From Ligula intestinalis (taxonomy: Eukaryota; Platyhelminthes; Cestoda; Diphyllobothriidea; Diphyllobothriidae), in NCBI GenBank assembly GCA_036362985.1, contig JAYGXS010000004.1:17808081-17872080 (forward strand): a DNA stretch of 64,000 nucleotides, in the 5' to 3' direction. A model generated the notes under the pieces. That model was not told the DNA's origin. It did no database searches and worked only from the letters and a program-made list of their open reading frames with translations. Position numbers and translations under genes: made by a program. Below are positions 49,391 to 60,319 of the stretch, piece by piece. The first letter of the stretch is position 1. Every line of letters starts with the position of its first letter.

Positions 49391-50249
49391 GTAGATAAAC
49401 TTCAAATAAATCAAAGAATATTTTTTAATTTTAGGCCTGAAGGACCTCGTCATTGCAAACTTAGTGATGTGGACAAATAAATACAAAGTTGATAAATGCT
49501 GCTCTCCGTGAACAACCACATAGGCAGCGGGAGCGTTTAGTACTGTTGGCAGATGAAATTAATACCCACTAACATATCGTCATTTTCAAATAGTAGTCAA
49601 CACTCTCTGAAAACGCATGGTGAACTATGGAGGAAGCAGTGAAAAATAACTCCTACCATTAAAATGGGGGCAGAGTCAGCTGACCCCCGCTTAAAAAGAA
49701 AATCAAACGCAGGACACAAACTGCTTCTGCAAAATTAATGAGTTTGGTTTATAGGATTGACTGCAGTGCAATAAGACAGAACTGTTGCTGAGAACGTATG
49801 AGGGTTGGAAATGCTTCTTGTCATTGGCGAAATCATATAGTAGCAGAGGCTGTCGTTCACCACTGTAACACCGCCCGACTGGCTTCATGATCAACCATGA
49901 AGGAGGTGAGACCGGAGGAGGCCATCGCGGACAACAGGGTCGACAAGATGAGGGAACGGCAGAGGTCACGTGATCATCACCGAAACGCCGGAGATGCGAC
50001 CTTGTGGACTGCGGAGTCCAGCGACGAGCTGGCGAAAATAGCAGAACCGCCTTGAACACTATTAGAGACCATGGTGCCCATCGTCAGGGTTGTAAAACGC
50101 GAAACGGAGAACGGCAATGATGACTGGACAGAGACGGTGACGAAACATCGTTGAAAATATCACTCTATAGAGGAAGAAATAGACATATATGGAAAACAAT
50201 GTAATACAAAATATAACCACCTAAAATACCAGGAAGACCTTTTTCAAAG
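49391..50249. other. between LINE pieces, nothing classified
   Basis: This holds a 118-codon - strand frame (49,703-50,059) that I do not recognise. It probably belongs to a retroelement flank, because LINE sequence lies on both sides. Confidence 0.4.
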
Positions 50250-50680
50250 TCCAAATATTGTGTGTTTGGAAAGGAGACGGATAACAAGGACTATATATCT
50301 TCCAAAGTTCAGTGTTTACGTAATTTGACTTTAAAAACTGCTAAGTTAGACAACAGCCTAATTTCGAGAGGAATATTATTCCGGAGAGAGGCATATTTGG
50401 AGGCAAATAAGCGATAATTGTTCGATGTGGAGCTAAATGGTGGTGCAAGTATCCTGAACGAATTATGAGTGGCATAAGGTCTATCTGCGGGAATAAGAGT
50501 TAGGGGCAGCGTTAACGCGAAACAGGAAGCAAAGGCCCGCTTCGAGTCTTCTGGCCCAAAGAAATGTCATGTTCGCTAACTTCAGCGACTTATTCTTTGC
50601 AGCTTTTGTTACTGTCAACTTTGAACCTCTGTGTAAGGAACCACTTGTGCCTTCATTCGAATCGGTTCTGTCCAACGAAT
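50250..50680 (-). mobile_element. LINE reverse transcriptase 3' end, second element
   Basis: The - strand translation at about 50,660-50,520 (SLKLANMTFLWARRL-like) and 50,470-50,310 (NSFRILAPPFS..., FASKYASLRNNIPLEIRLL, FKVKLRKH then stop) has the usual terminal pattern of LINE ORF2 proteins (short helix, R/F-rich block, LWNSLP-like, F+xxLr). It precedes and is distinct from the CR1-like element at 45.9-49.4 kb. Frames are broken. The family is uncertain. Confidence 0.5.
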
Positions 50681-50816
50681 AGAGGAGGACGATCCACTAT
50701 CTGTTCGTTGAAGATATTCAAATGTGACTCCCCATTTTTTTCTCTCAATCGCATTTCGAGAACTTACTGTCGGCGTTTTTTCCTCTCCGTTGGCGTATAG
50801 TCCGGTTAAAAAGAGC

Positions 50817-51756
50817 TTAGCAATTGTTTTCTTTGATTCTGTAACGTTGTGCGAGAATGAGTTTGACTTGTACTTCACTATCTAACACTACTTTTAGCGG
50901 TCGGGGGCATACACGTCCTGATATGTCATTTGGGCGTATTCCAAGCCTAAAGTGCTTTCGCACATCTACCGCCTCGGTGGGCCGCAGGAGCTTGTTGAGG
51001 AGACCTTGGAAGAGTTCATGGTCTGCCAACTCTCGATCTGTGCAAGTTTTGGCCTCGGATTCTGGAAGTCCATGTATCATCAGATTTTGCGATCAGTCGG
51101 GCGAACCTCTCTATGTTCCCGTAATATCGAGCTTTGGGGAAAAGAAAATTTGCCTTTCGTGGTGTAACAATGGTTTATGCACGATCTGAGGTTTTTTAAA
51201 CCCCACTTCTGTGGAACACCCACTTACACGTGTTGTTTCCAATGTTTGGCGTTTTGCTGATGGATTTTGCCCATCGGTATCGCGTACTTGGCTATTCGCT
51301 TTGCTTGCATGAGGGCAACTTGGACCCTCGTTCGTTAGCGTAGGTGGTGGAATGTCAGCCTGCTCGTTCAATAGACCAGGATCAAGCCTCGGTCCCGCTG
51401 GCTTTTTGCTTTCATTTGATTCTCCTTCCTGTTCGATGCCCGCATCTGTTGCTGAGGCATTCTGTTTATGGCACGTCGCGACTTCGTTTTTGTTCTTTGG
51501 TTTTGCCATGTCTTGCTATTTCGGTATAGAGACCTCGGAACTTATTGAATAACTACAACTTTGAGTGCTCATACCGCCTATCGTTTGTGGAGTTTGTTGC
51601 ATGTCAGCCAGTTTTTCCAACAGACCGGGTTCGAGCCTCGACCCTGCCGGACTATCTCTGACAGTAGTCACTTTCACATGCACAATACTCGCATCTGTTT
51701 CTGAAGCCTTCTTACTTTTGTTCGGTTTGGTCTTCTTTTCTTCTTTATGCGGGTAG
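50817..51756 (-). mobile_element. CR1-like LINE ORF1 with an internal duplication
   Basis: On the - strand, 51,509-51,111 encodes a Lys/Pro/Ser-rich N-terminal region (SKKPAGPRLDPGLL...). Positions 51,080-50,817 encode the nucleic-acid-binding core of flatworm LINE ORF1 proteins: MIHGLPES, then DRELADHELFQGLL, a FRLGIRPND block and CPRPLKVVLDSEV. The N-terminal motif occurs twice: the block around 51,352-51,460 is repeated, diverged, around 51,600-51,710 (SPAGSRLEPGLLEKLAD). The element is frameshifted and stop-containing. Whether it belonged to the ORF2 at 46-49 kb is not decidable, because another LINE end lies between them. Confidence 0.6.
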
Positions 51757-52011
51757 ATCCCTGAACTGATTAATAGCTACATGCTGTTCATCTCATTTTT
51801 CATGCTGTTCATCACAGTTTCCATATACAGAACATTCTGGTGGAGAATTGAATATGTAGAATAATCTTCATCTTCGTACCTAACACGCTTCAGCGTTGCT
51901 AAGCTTCTTGTTCGCTTAGCAGGAGGTGAAGGAACACAAAACTGCCCATCGTTAATATGTAGTTGGCTATTTGTTTCACTAAAGTACCTAAAACTTTCAT
52001 TGCTCGCATCA

Positions 52012-52080
52012 ATAGTGCATGGCGTAATGGTAGTCACAGGGGCTCGTTTGGCTTGACTACTGGGTTCGAGTCCCAAGTCT
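52012..52080 (+). repeat. tRNA-like sequence (SINE head or tRNA pseudogene)
   Basis: Pol III promoter boxes are both present and properly spaced: box A TGGCGTAATGGTAG near 52,020 and box B GGGTTCGAGTCCC at 52,062-52,074. The acceptor stem pairs poorly, so it is not a functional tRNA gene. A SINE head or a decayed tRNA fits. It is antisense to the first codons of a 99-codon - strand frame (52,076-51,777) of unknown identity, Ser/Arg-rich then acidic, ending in a Met-Asn-Ser-Met repeat. Confidence 0.4.
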
Positions 52081-53289
52081 TAATCACTTTTTCCTACGTT
52101 CGACAATTTGCCTTGTCGGATACCCATTACCTAGCTTAGCTTTGTTGAATGTTATAATAAGTTTTAATGCACGAAAATGTCAAGTGGCAGAGATACTGAA
52201 GCAAATTTAAGAAGCGACTCAGCCGTGATAGTTTCCGTAAGGCCGAGAGAACTGGTGGAGTAAAGGATGTGGGTGATGAAGTTCTATATTCCTGTGAGGA
52301 CTTCAGTATAGCCGCCTGGCGATGACGGTCCTGTTTGTGCAAACTGGTGTCCTTGGTTTTCAGGGCCATAATAGCGATTAGTCGATAAAAATACCAAAAA
52401 TTGTGAAAATTCTCGGTGATCAACAATTTGCAACCAAATTTGAAAGTTGCGCTAAGCAACCTTAGATCCGTTTTTTTAATGACTGGGGATACTACCGTGA
52501 ATCGTAAAGCAATCAAGTTAAGGAGAATAACATTGATTTGAAGCGAGTCAATAGAACACAAATAATAATTATAAATAATAATTAACTAGCTGTAAATAGA
52601 GGGTTTATTTGGTAACAGGACGGGAGGGATTGCGTCACTTTTGAAGTGCCTTGGGGGAAGGTCTCTGTAACCATAACAATGGCTGCTAATAGGAGGTAGG
52701 CCTTATCGAACTGTTTCCAATGTGACAGCAGTAAGCGAAACCTGGCCACTCGGTTTATCCAAGATTGTGAAATAGCGTTAGCTGGATAATAAATCTATCA
52801 AAGACACTGGAAAAATCGATTGGAACTTAGTGCATATAACTCATGTACGCGAACTGCAAGTCATGCTTTCATAAATAATTGCAGATAAGGCCATTAATAG
52901 GGTCCTTAAGAGCGAATTAGCTCAATTACTGAAAATTCACAGCGTAAAAGCAACTGCCAGTACGGATTCTGAAAAGAAGATCCTGTACGGCAAACATGCT
53001 GCAATCTCTCAAACCTGAAACCAATCCCTGTGTAAAGTGTCGACATATAGTCAGTTTAAGGTTTACATGATGATGGTTACAGCCAATATTTAGTGGTGCA
53101 ATACGTATACTTTGGAATACTGAAGTTAAGATCATGACTGGCCGGAGATGGTCTTCGGTTTTCAAAAATTAATAAATCCACCTGCCGCTAATACACAGTA
53201 ATAGTATCCACGGTTGATCACCCAACGAACGAAGGAAAACTTACGTAAATCTAAACATGTACATTACTGGTTGACCTTGTACGTGTGGC
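52081..53289. other. no recognisable gene
   Basis: No gene is recognised. A 141-codon - strand frame (52,136-52,561) contains a Gln/Arg/Ser-rich half that could be part of a LINE 5' region, given the neighbouring ORF1. I cannot confirm this. Confidence 0.4.
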
Positions 53290-53600
53290 CAAGCAGGCGA
53301 TTCATGTTTGTAACCTGCAAAAACTTCTTCCGATTTCAGCTAACAGAAATGTACATGGATAATACGGGAAGTCCACAGCACGTCACACATCAATTCTCTA
53401 AAGGACAGGGGAAACGAGTCCTAAGATCAGCCATTAATTTAGCTGCCTCTTATTACACCTGTTCGGTATCGTCATTGTATTGCTTTATCCATAGCACCTA
53501 TGAAGGCATTCCGTATTCGGAATGCGGTCTAACGAAAGTACTGAAGAGTTGCACAAACAGTTCGGATAGAAACCCTATGAAAGCGTGTCTGATCCAATGC
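53290..53600 (-). mobile_element. CR1-like LINE fragment (RT C-terminal region)
   Basis: The - strand at about 53,580-53,490 translates to GFLSELFVQLFSTFVRPHSE and YGMPS, followed after a stop by a KQ...KLMADLR-like block. This is the same thumb region seen in the 47-kb element (FFGTFVRPKLEFSIKAW), but from a distinct copy. The overlapping 135-codon + strand frame is a shadow of this remnant. Confidence 0.6.
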
Positions 53601-54443
53601 GTGATGTTTGTCATTGATTGATGGCCTTTTTAAAATTTTCAGAGGGTGGTTCGTTTGAAGCTGTCGAAAAACCTAGCTCATTATTCGACTTTACTACTTT
53701 TAGCGCTGCCTCGTTCTGACAGTTATGGTGTTTGGGAACACTTCCCAGTCAAGATTTAAAAAATTAAAATTCACGCTGGCACGAGTAAATATTCTAGGAA
53801 AATTCACGGGATCTCCAGCTAACCTTCCGCGTTTTAAGGGATTACATGCATTACCCCACAACGGCGACAGTTTTTCTCCTAAAAATCCCTGAGGAGTTTT
53901 TTCACTGTCTGCTGCTATTTTCATCCTATGACACAGGAAAACTGGCCTTGCCAACAGTCTGAAAAACAAATTTTCTGCTACCACTGCACATATGTACAAA
54001 TAGGGCACTCAAAGGAATTTTTCCTACATATCCCTCAATATGCTGATACAGTGTCGCCTTGCGTTTAATGACTTTTTGAATTTGCTACCACAACCAATCT
54101 CTGAGGACACTCATTTAAACTGCGCGTTTAGTTGGCAAATCTAGATGTTCTCAGGTTTTTCTTCGCTTTCAGGATGCCCAAGCCATGGAACCCTTTCTTA
54201 GCAGATGTTGTGATGTCCCCCATCACAGGAATTCTTTAAAAGAACCTTTGGCAGATTATATTCGAAAATAATTCGAAGATACGAGGGATTTTAATTCACC
54301 CTTGGAATTCTTGCTCCAATTGTACCATTGTAAAGGCCCGCTTCAAATCGTGCAACCTGTAAGGCTCCTCTGCACATTGCTCTCGGTCAACGACAAAAAT
54401 AGGGTACGCAAGTGTTCAGGCCTATTTCGCTCAACATACAAAA
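53601..54443. other. no recognisable gene
   Basis: A 102-codon - strand frame (53,700-54,008) is present without a family I recognise. Nothing else is seen. Confidence 0.45.
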
Positions 54444-54458
54444 CATGATATTTATCAT
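54444..54458 (+). repeat. SINE target-site duplication, left
   Basis: CATGATATTTATCAT, exactly repeated at 54,743-54,757. Confidence 0.8.
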
Positions 54459-54742
54459 GGAACAAAGGTGCTCATCCGATCTATCTGGTAAGGGCACATT
54501 CTTGTCCCGGAAGTGCCTTGAGGCTCGTACTTGAGCGATATCAGGCTTGTCGCTTAGCGACCTCAGAATATGATGGAGTGGATCCGATGGAGTGCCGAGG
54601 TAGGGTGGTAAACCCAATGACCAAATGTCCCGGGTTCGAATCTTGGGGGTTCCGACCCCTGAGATTGGGTATGACTGGCTGATGACGGCTAACAAGCCAG
54701 AAATGGCCATTCCGGTCTTCCTTGTCTTTGTCGGATTCGCTC
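54459..54742 (+). mobile_element. tRNA-derived SINE (284 bp) with intact target-site duplications
   Basis: A 284-bp insertion is flanked by perfect 15-bp direct repeats. Inside, a box-A-like GAGGTAGGGTGGTAAA (about 54,597) and a box B CGGGTTCGAATC (54,643-54,654) mark a tRNA-related promoter. A 3' body follows with CTGATGACGGCTAACAAGCC and AGAAATGGCCATTCCGGTC. About 130 bp lie 5' of the tRNA-like part, which is unusual for a SINE. Related 3'-body sequence is seen near 960-1,005 and 35,130-35,175. The perfect repeats imply a fairly recent insertion. The 125-codon - strand frame across it is fortuitous. Confidence 0.7.
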
Positions 54743-54757
54743 CATGATATTTATCAT
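54743..54757 (+). repeat. SINE target-site duplication, right
   Basis: This is the exact copy of 54,444-54,458. It defines the 3' end of the SINE; no poly(A) tail precedes it. Confidence 0.8.
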
Positions 54758-55911
54758 TTTCCATAATGCCAAGGATTGAGATCTATATTTGTATACGCCC
54801 AAAGAGTACATCAGCCTTGTCCTTATACCCAAAGATTGTTCTTTCTCTTAACATTTATTAAAGACTACGTATTTGAAGGGGGGCTCGTCAAATAGTTCAA
54901 CTATGTAAACAATCAGCTATTTTACATTTACACGCGTGTGCCAACAGACAATGCCAAAAGAACCTGACTTTTATTCGTGTTTTTAATTTTAAAAAAGTTT
55001 GACTTTTCATTCGATTTCATTTGCTAGAAATGTTCAGTGCTTTACAAAATAGAGTAGATCATCTTGTGGGAAATTTTTACATTTCTTTTAGTGGGCTGTT
55101 AAAAACGCAAGAAAACAAATTTGTTACACTTTTGAACATTTCGTGCGGTTTTTGCAGCATTCATTGTGCTATAGCTAGCATATTTGATGCTTCCAGTTTC
55201 ACTTTCTTCCATTTTTTAGATTTAAGGAATCTGTATATCTGGTTAGAGGGTTCCTTACCATTCAATCTCTTGTCCTACCCTTCATATCGCAATTCCGCGC
55301 GTATTTAGGTATAATTTTAGCAAATTGAGTAAGTAGATACTCGATTAAAAAAAACGAGTCGCAGTATTTTCTGATCTAATGAGAATTATTTGTTATCGAT
55401 TGAAGAAGTTGTGTTAGTGGTGAATTATGCATACAATTAGTACAATGTACATTTTACATGTAAAATGTGAAAATGGGGACTTTGTGGGGGTCTTCAAGAT
55501 CGCTTAAGGAATGTTACACCCTCTTTAGTAAGGGAAACTAAGTTCTAAAACATCTACTAGCTTTTTGTTTTTTGTTTAGTTTCATAATTCTTACGTGGGG
55601 CGTGGACTTGGATTTTGGAGAGCGTTGTATCAGAAGTATTAGATTGCGTCGTACTTTAACGGACGTTATGAATGCATTAGTTCATTTTTGCGATACTCGC
55701 CATTGTATATCGCCTCATTCATTGTCTTCCTATATTCCTTTTTCTAACAATTTTGATCTTTTTAATTGGCTAACGTATAATTTTTTATTTCCTGTCCCGT
55801 TTTCTATGCAACAGTACCTGCGCATAGTTCTAGTTTTTTTAAAGCTCATCAACATTCTCCCAAGCCGTTTTATATTCGTGTTTATTCGTACGCATTATCT
55901 TTTTAGTTAGA
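54758..55911. other. upstream of the SHPRH-like exon
   Basis: T-rich sequence with frames at 55,021-55,308 and 55,572-55,910 that I do not recognise. An acceptor-like GTTTTTTTAAAG ends at about 55,840 in the frame of the next exon, so that exon may begin upstream of the ATG at 55,912. No promoter can be assigned. Confidence 0.4.
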
Positions 55912-56807
55912 ATGCGACAGAAGTGCTGCCCGTCTTTCCTCTCCCACAAACAGCGAGTTGAATTATCCTTCTCCCACTTTGTCAATGATATTTATCGACC
56001 CACTGTGAAATCAGCATCCCAGTGCAAACGAAAGAAGAAAAATATAGACCCAAAACGAGAATTATATGCCCTCCACGAACATTCAATATCCCTTTTAATG
56101 CAGTCACCGCCAGCATCATCCGTTTGTCTGCATTCCATTTCCGTCCCCCTTTCCTCAGTGCTCTTAAGCTTTTTTGCTCGATCGCGTAGGGTAGATATCT
56201 TTTTCAGTGAGTCTTCCTTCACGCTCTGTTTCGAGGACAGCAACCCTCCTCACAAACGTTCCCTCATCGACGCTGATCTGTCCGACGCAGCATTCCTTCT
56301 CTATGCTGCTTCAGCCTCCTGCTTCCTCCTATTTGCTTCCATTGAAGTCTCTTCTTTGCGAATTGATGTTTCGGTGAAGGAAAGCCACATATTTTCCAAC
56401 ACGGATTTTATACCAACCCCGCTTAGTTCTACACAATTTGACAAGGTATTTGCTTGTGTCGCACTCCAGGAGTTGACTTCTCAGTGTTTCCTGGACGATT
56501 GTCGTCTTCCTCTTTATCTGCATGATATGGAAACGCAAGAGGAGTTCGTTGGTTCCCTAAAAGTGGCGTATTCATGTATTCAGCGTAGCCATTCCTCAAT
56601 ATGCAACCCAGCAGACCGGATTAGCCAGCCCAATCAGGTGAAGATAAAGTTGCTGGACTATCAGCTTGATGCTATTCGATGGATGCTAACCAGAGAGGCT
56701 GGCGTTAACAACCCAGTTGACTCTAACTGGATAAAGTCATTTTTTGTCCCTGTGACAACGGCCAATAGGGAAGACGGTCCGTTATATTTCTCCATCGTAA
56801 CTGGACA
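55912..56807 (+). CDS. SHPRH-like helicase/E3 ligase, N-terminal exon
   Basis: SHPRH is a nuclear SNF2-family ATPase with PHD and RING domains that polyubiquitinates PCNA at stalled replication forks. This exon encodes about 298 residues. The first 240 are poorly conserved (basic KRKKK near residue 40, Ser/Cys-rich hydrophobic stretch after). Residues about 243-258 (KIKLLDYQLDAIRWML) are the SNF2 segment ahead of motif I, and DGPLYFSIVTG closes the exon. The donor is GTAAGT at 56,808, phase 2. The frame is open upstream to about 55,837, so the exon may start at a splice site rather than at this ATG. Identity rests mainly on the next exon. The RING and C-terminal helicase half lie outside the window. 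Confidence 0.65.
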
Positions 56808-59536
56808 GTAAGTTTATACACCTTACCGATTTATTTATATTTTTTTAACAATTTCAATCTTGACTTTTACCCCATTTCGTGAACTACACTGACTTACAAC
56901 GAAGTCATTTTTATACAGTCTGACGGCCTGCTTCTGATCACATTTGATGCAGCCACCTGCTGAATTTATGAAACTCCTATTTTTTGTATGTGATCGCCAT
57001 TTAGCTTGCAGTCCAAATTAAAGATATTTAGCACGTGACCCTATTTTACCTATTATTCAAATACCGTTATGTGTCTATTTTTCTCCCTGCACATTCATTT
57101 TAGAAGCACTTTTAACACTCCTTCTTCTCCCTAGCCGAAATTATTTTATACTAAATCCAGAGTTTCCCGTCAACTGTACTCTCTTTTCCATGCTCTATTG
57201 TCCCCTTCTTTGCTTCTTCGCCATGCATCAGAGTTCTTTGCACAGCTTGCCGCATATTGCTATATGAGATCCCAACTAAGTATCAATCAGTGTATCCTCC
57301 AGAAGTCAATTTTTTCTTTGTAACGATACGGCCATCAATGGACTGATCCACGAATGTTTGTCACTTGTGTTTTGAAACTTGGGGCCGAATTCCCCCATCA
57401 TTGAACCGGACCGCCCACACCGGCCGACTGTCGGTGGTCCTATGGGATTACCTTTTATCTGGGAAGCGTCGTTTTGCCCACGCTTATCTGAATCAATGAA
57501 GTGGCGGCCATGGTAATGCAACTTTGCACAGATTGTGTTGTCTCAACTAGGTTATTGGACATATCCTTACCTCCGTAATAACCCTGATCCAATAAATGGA
57601 AAAGGATCACTAGGAGGTGTATGTTCTGACCAGAAGCTCCGTGGTGGCCGGTTTCCTACGCGTACGATCGGCTCCAGGCTCGCGCGCGCATCAGTCCACT
57701 AGGATGTGGACCTGTGCGAATAAGTGTCTTGTGAGCGATAGTGTGTAGCAGCTTGGGAAATTGATTTCGTGTTTATGGAGTCCGTGAGCGTCTGTGATTA
57801 GCTGTCATGAAGACTGAATATGCTCATGTTCCGACCGCTTGAACCCGTTATTACATGATTTCCAGTGCGGCCTGTGTATCAGGGCCGGTAGACTTATAAA
57901 CACTTTAGGCTCTACTTCACTTATCCCTCAGACGGAACAAGGAGAAAGGTGAAGTATGGCCTACGACGAAATTTCAATTAGGTCTAGTATATCTGCGAGC
58001 ATTATAATGTATCTTGATGATGACAGTAGTTTCTCGAATCGGAGGTAAGGCTGATGCTTCCACATGTACATATACGCAACTAGGGCATCATCCAGGTTTG
58101 CTGTCGTGATCTTCTCAACGGTAAGCTGAAATGTATGGGAGGTCGTGCTTCCGGTTAAAGCCTCTTATTAGTCTCCGCCTCCCCACGAGTCACAATCAGG
58201 TCACACAAAGGCGAAATTTTCGGGAAACCGTCGATGGTTATTATTATGTCACGGGCCCACAGGCGGAGCCCTGGTGGGGTTACCAGACGTACTATTGACG
58301 GATACACATGTCTTACTTGATCACAGGAAACTGCACTACATACATTATTATTTTATGACGCAGAATCGTTCTGGTGTAGTTTGCGGTAAAAGTGCTCTCT
58401 ATGCCGCAACACGGGTGCTAGATGAGGACAGAGCAAGCGTTATTTGGAATGTGCTCCCAAAAAATGCTGTACGTGGGGGTGCCGTAGGGGGCAGTGTAGT
58501 GGCATGCCTACGCACAGGCTCACCTGCGCCTGATCCAACCTCCGGTCTTTTTGACTTAAGCTTGACACTAGCTCCAGATGGATGAGGGAGGACAGAAAGC
58601 GCCTTAGTTGCAGCGGAAAACCACTATCACTTTAATCAAATTCACGTGCAAGGCACTTTTCCAGCGTACATTCTGCTGTGGGGTACACGATAGAAATATT
58701 TTGACTTGACGGTCGAACTGTAATGACATGCAAGGCCGTATCCAAAATGATGTACTCCAGTGACTGTTGAGTCGGACTAATGTGCCAGTTAAAGGTTTTA
58801 CTGTCATATAGACTCGGAGAGGAGACCGATTGCAGAAAAAATCCAACGCTGGATGATTTAGGACATATGACATAAGTGCGTCATAAATCTAGAAGATGAT
58901 GAACGATGAATCAAGTGATAGTGGCATCCGTAAAAAAGGGAAACTTTCGGTGTTGGAATGCTTATTGGTTGCTCACATGTTTGAGTTGGAATCAGGCGGC
59001 TGAGTTGTCCCGATGGCATCTCATTCCTTCGTAAATAGGTGTCGGTAAACTTGTTTTCCTACCTGTGTTCAGGATTCGTAACTGCAAAAATAGACATATA
59101 ACGCCGAATAGGGAGTTTGTGTCGATTGAGCTTGGCCAGGTCTGGCGGTTGCTCTGCCATGATGTCGGGGTCACTAATTTGTGTCGGACTTTGTATTGAA
59201 TATATTCAGCGTGCAACAAATCCATTGATGATGACTGTTAGCCATTGTGTCAGTACTTCCAAATAAACGTAAATGAAAGTGTTTCTATTAAACTTTCGTA
59301 CTTTTGCTGTTACACTGATATCAGAAGTGGGATCAGGGTGCATATGGAATATTTATGCATGAGTCTTTTGTGGTCGTTATAAATTATTCTATTTACGCAT
59401 CTTTTTCTTCCTAAAATCATACGACTTCAAGACCTGGCTCACCGTCAAATTTTATGGCGATTTTTTGCTAGGCGTAATTTCCAAAATTCTTACATTCTAA
59501 GTTAGCTTAGTTTTTTACTCTCCAATCCACATCAAG
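56808..59536. other. intron of the SHPRH-like gene
   Basis: A 2.7-kb intron with GTAAGT...AG borders. About 57,300-58,600 is GC-richer than the flanks and probably an old repeat, but no motif identifies it. The 103-codon + frame at 58,274-58,585 has no recognised domain. Confidence 0.55.
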
Positions 59537-60014
59537 TTTTGTCAAGGCTGTGCCAGATGTCGACCCGTTTTCTTGTCTTGGTGGCATTCTCGCGGATGAA
59601 ATGGGGCTAGGAAAAACATTGGAGATAATCTCACTCATCCTCCTTCATCCCTTCACTGACCGTGTCGAAGTTTTGGGCCGATTATATAGCCTCTCCAAGA
59701 ATGAGGACCTCCCTTCAGACTGCGTTTCTTTCAGTGTCGGCGATCGCAATGGTATTCCGCTAGAGAGCGTATTGACAAAGGAAATTGAGAGTGATGACTC
59801 AACTGAACCAATGGCTGAAGGCTGCGAGGATGAGAACTTGCGTTGCCCATGTGGTGGTGTTCCGGAAACGGCTCACCTCCAGAGAGTTTCCTGCACAAAT
59901 TGCTCATCTCCATTCCAACAGCACGTGGCCTGTGTTCAGTACGAGCCGGTCATATATCAGCCTGATGGACTGCCAATATATTGCAACTACATTTGTCCAC
60001 ATTGTTGGTCTGAG
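59537..60014 (+). CDS. SHPRH-like protein, helicase motif I and PHD finger (exon)
   Basis: The acceptor ATCCACATCAAG (AG at 59,535-59,536) restores phase with the previous exon, and the donor GTAAAC is at 60,015, phase 0. The exon encodes the Walker A motif GGILADEMGLGKT (about residues 314-326), where Lys and Thr bind ATP. After a roughly 75-residue acidic linker it encodes a PHD finger (residues about 400-455): CPC, CTNC, HVAC, then YCNYICPHC, a full Cys4-His-Cys3 set. Human SHPRH has the same order, but with a linker-histone H15 domain between the two, absent here within an unbroken exon. The downstream exon continues directly into motif Ia. Confidence 0.85.
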
Positions 60015-60096
60015 GTAAACACTTAACTCATCCCCGTCTCTTTCCCTATGGCATTTCATTCGGATTCGAGAACTTTACTTTATTTCTTCCTCCCAG

Positions 60097-60204
60097 CTTA
60101 GAGTACATTCCAAAGCAACACTGATTGTGTCTCCGGATCACATTTTTCGTCAATGGCAGGATGAATTGTTGGATCATGTTGATTTAAAAAACCTATCAAT
60201 TGTG
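60097..60204 (+). CDS. SHPRH-like protein, helicase motif Ia (exon)
   Basis: A 108-nt exon with acceptor TTTCTTCCTCCCAG and donor GTAAGT (60,205), phase 0 at both ends. It encodes SKATLIVSPDHIFRQWQDEL, the motif Ia region that in human SHPRH reads ATLIISPSSICHQWVDEI immediately after the PHD. This fixes the gene identity and strand. The 82-bp intron before it is short. The intron after it is at least 3.8 kb and filled by antisense retroelements. Confidence 0.85.
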
Positions 60205-60319
60205 GTAAGTCCTATTTCCTCCACCAGTTTCCTTGCTTCACTGGTATAGCTCTCGAGAAACCAAACTGTTACTCTCTTTATAGCCGAACAATCTAAAAAT
60301 TCATAGCTTAGGGACTGTT

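Noticed and set aside
53214..53621. 135-codon + strand frame
   Set aside because: The opposite strand reads as a CR1-like RT C-terminus, so this is its shadow.
54387..54764. 125-codon - strand frame
   Set aside because: It runs through a SINE with target-site duplications and is fortuitous.
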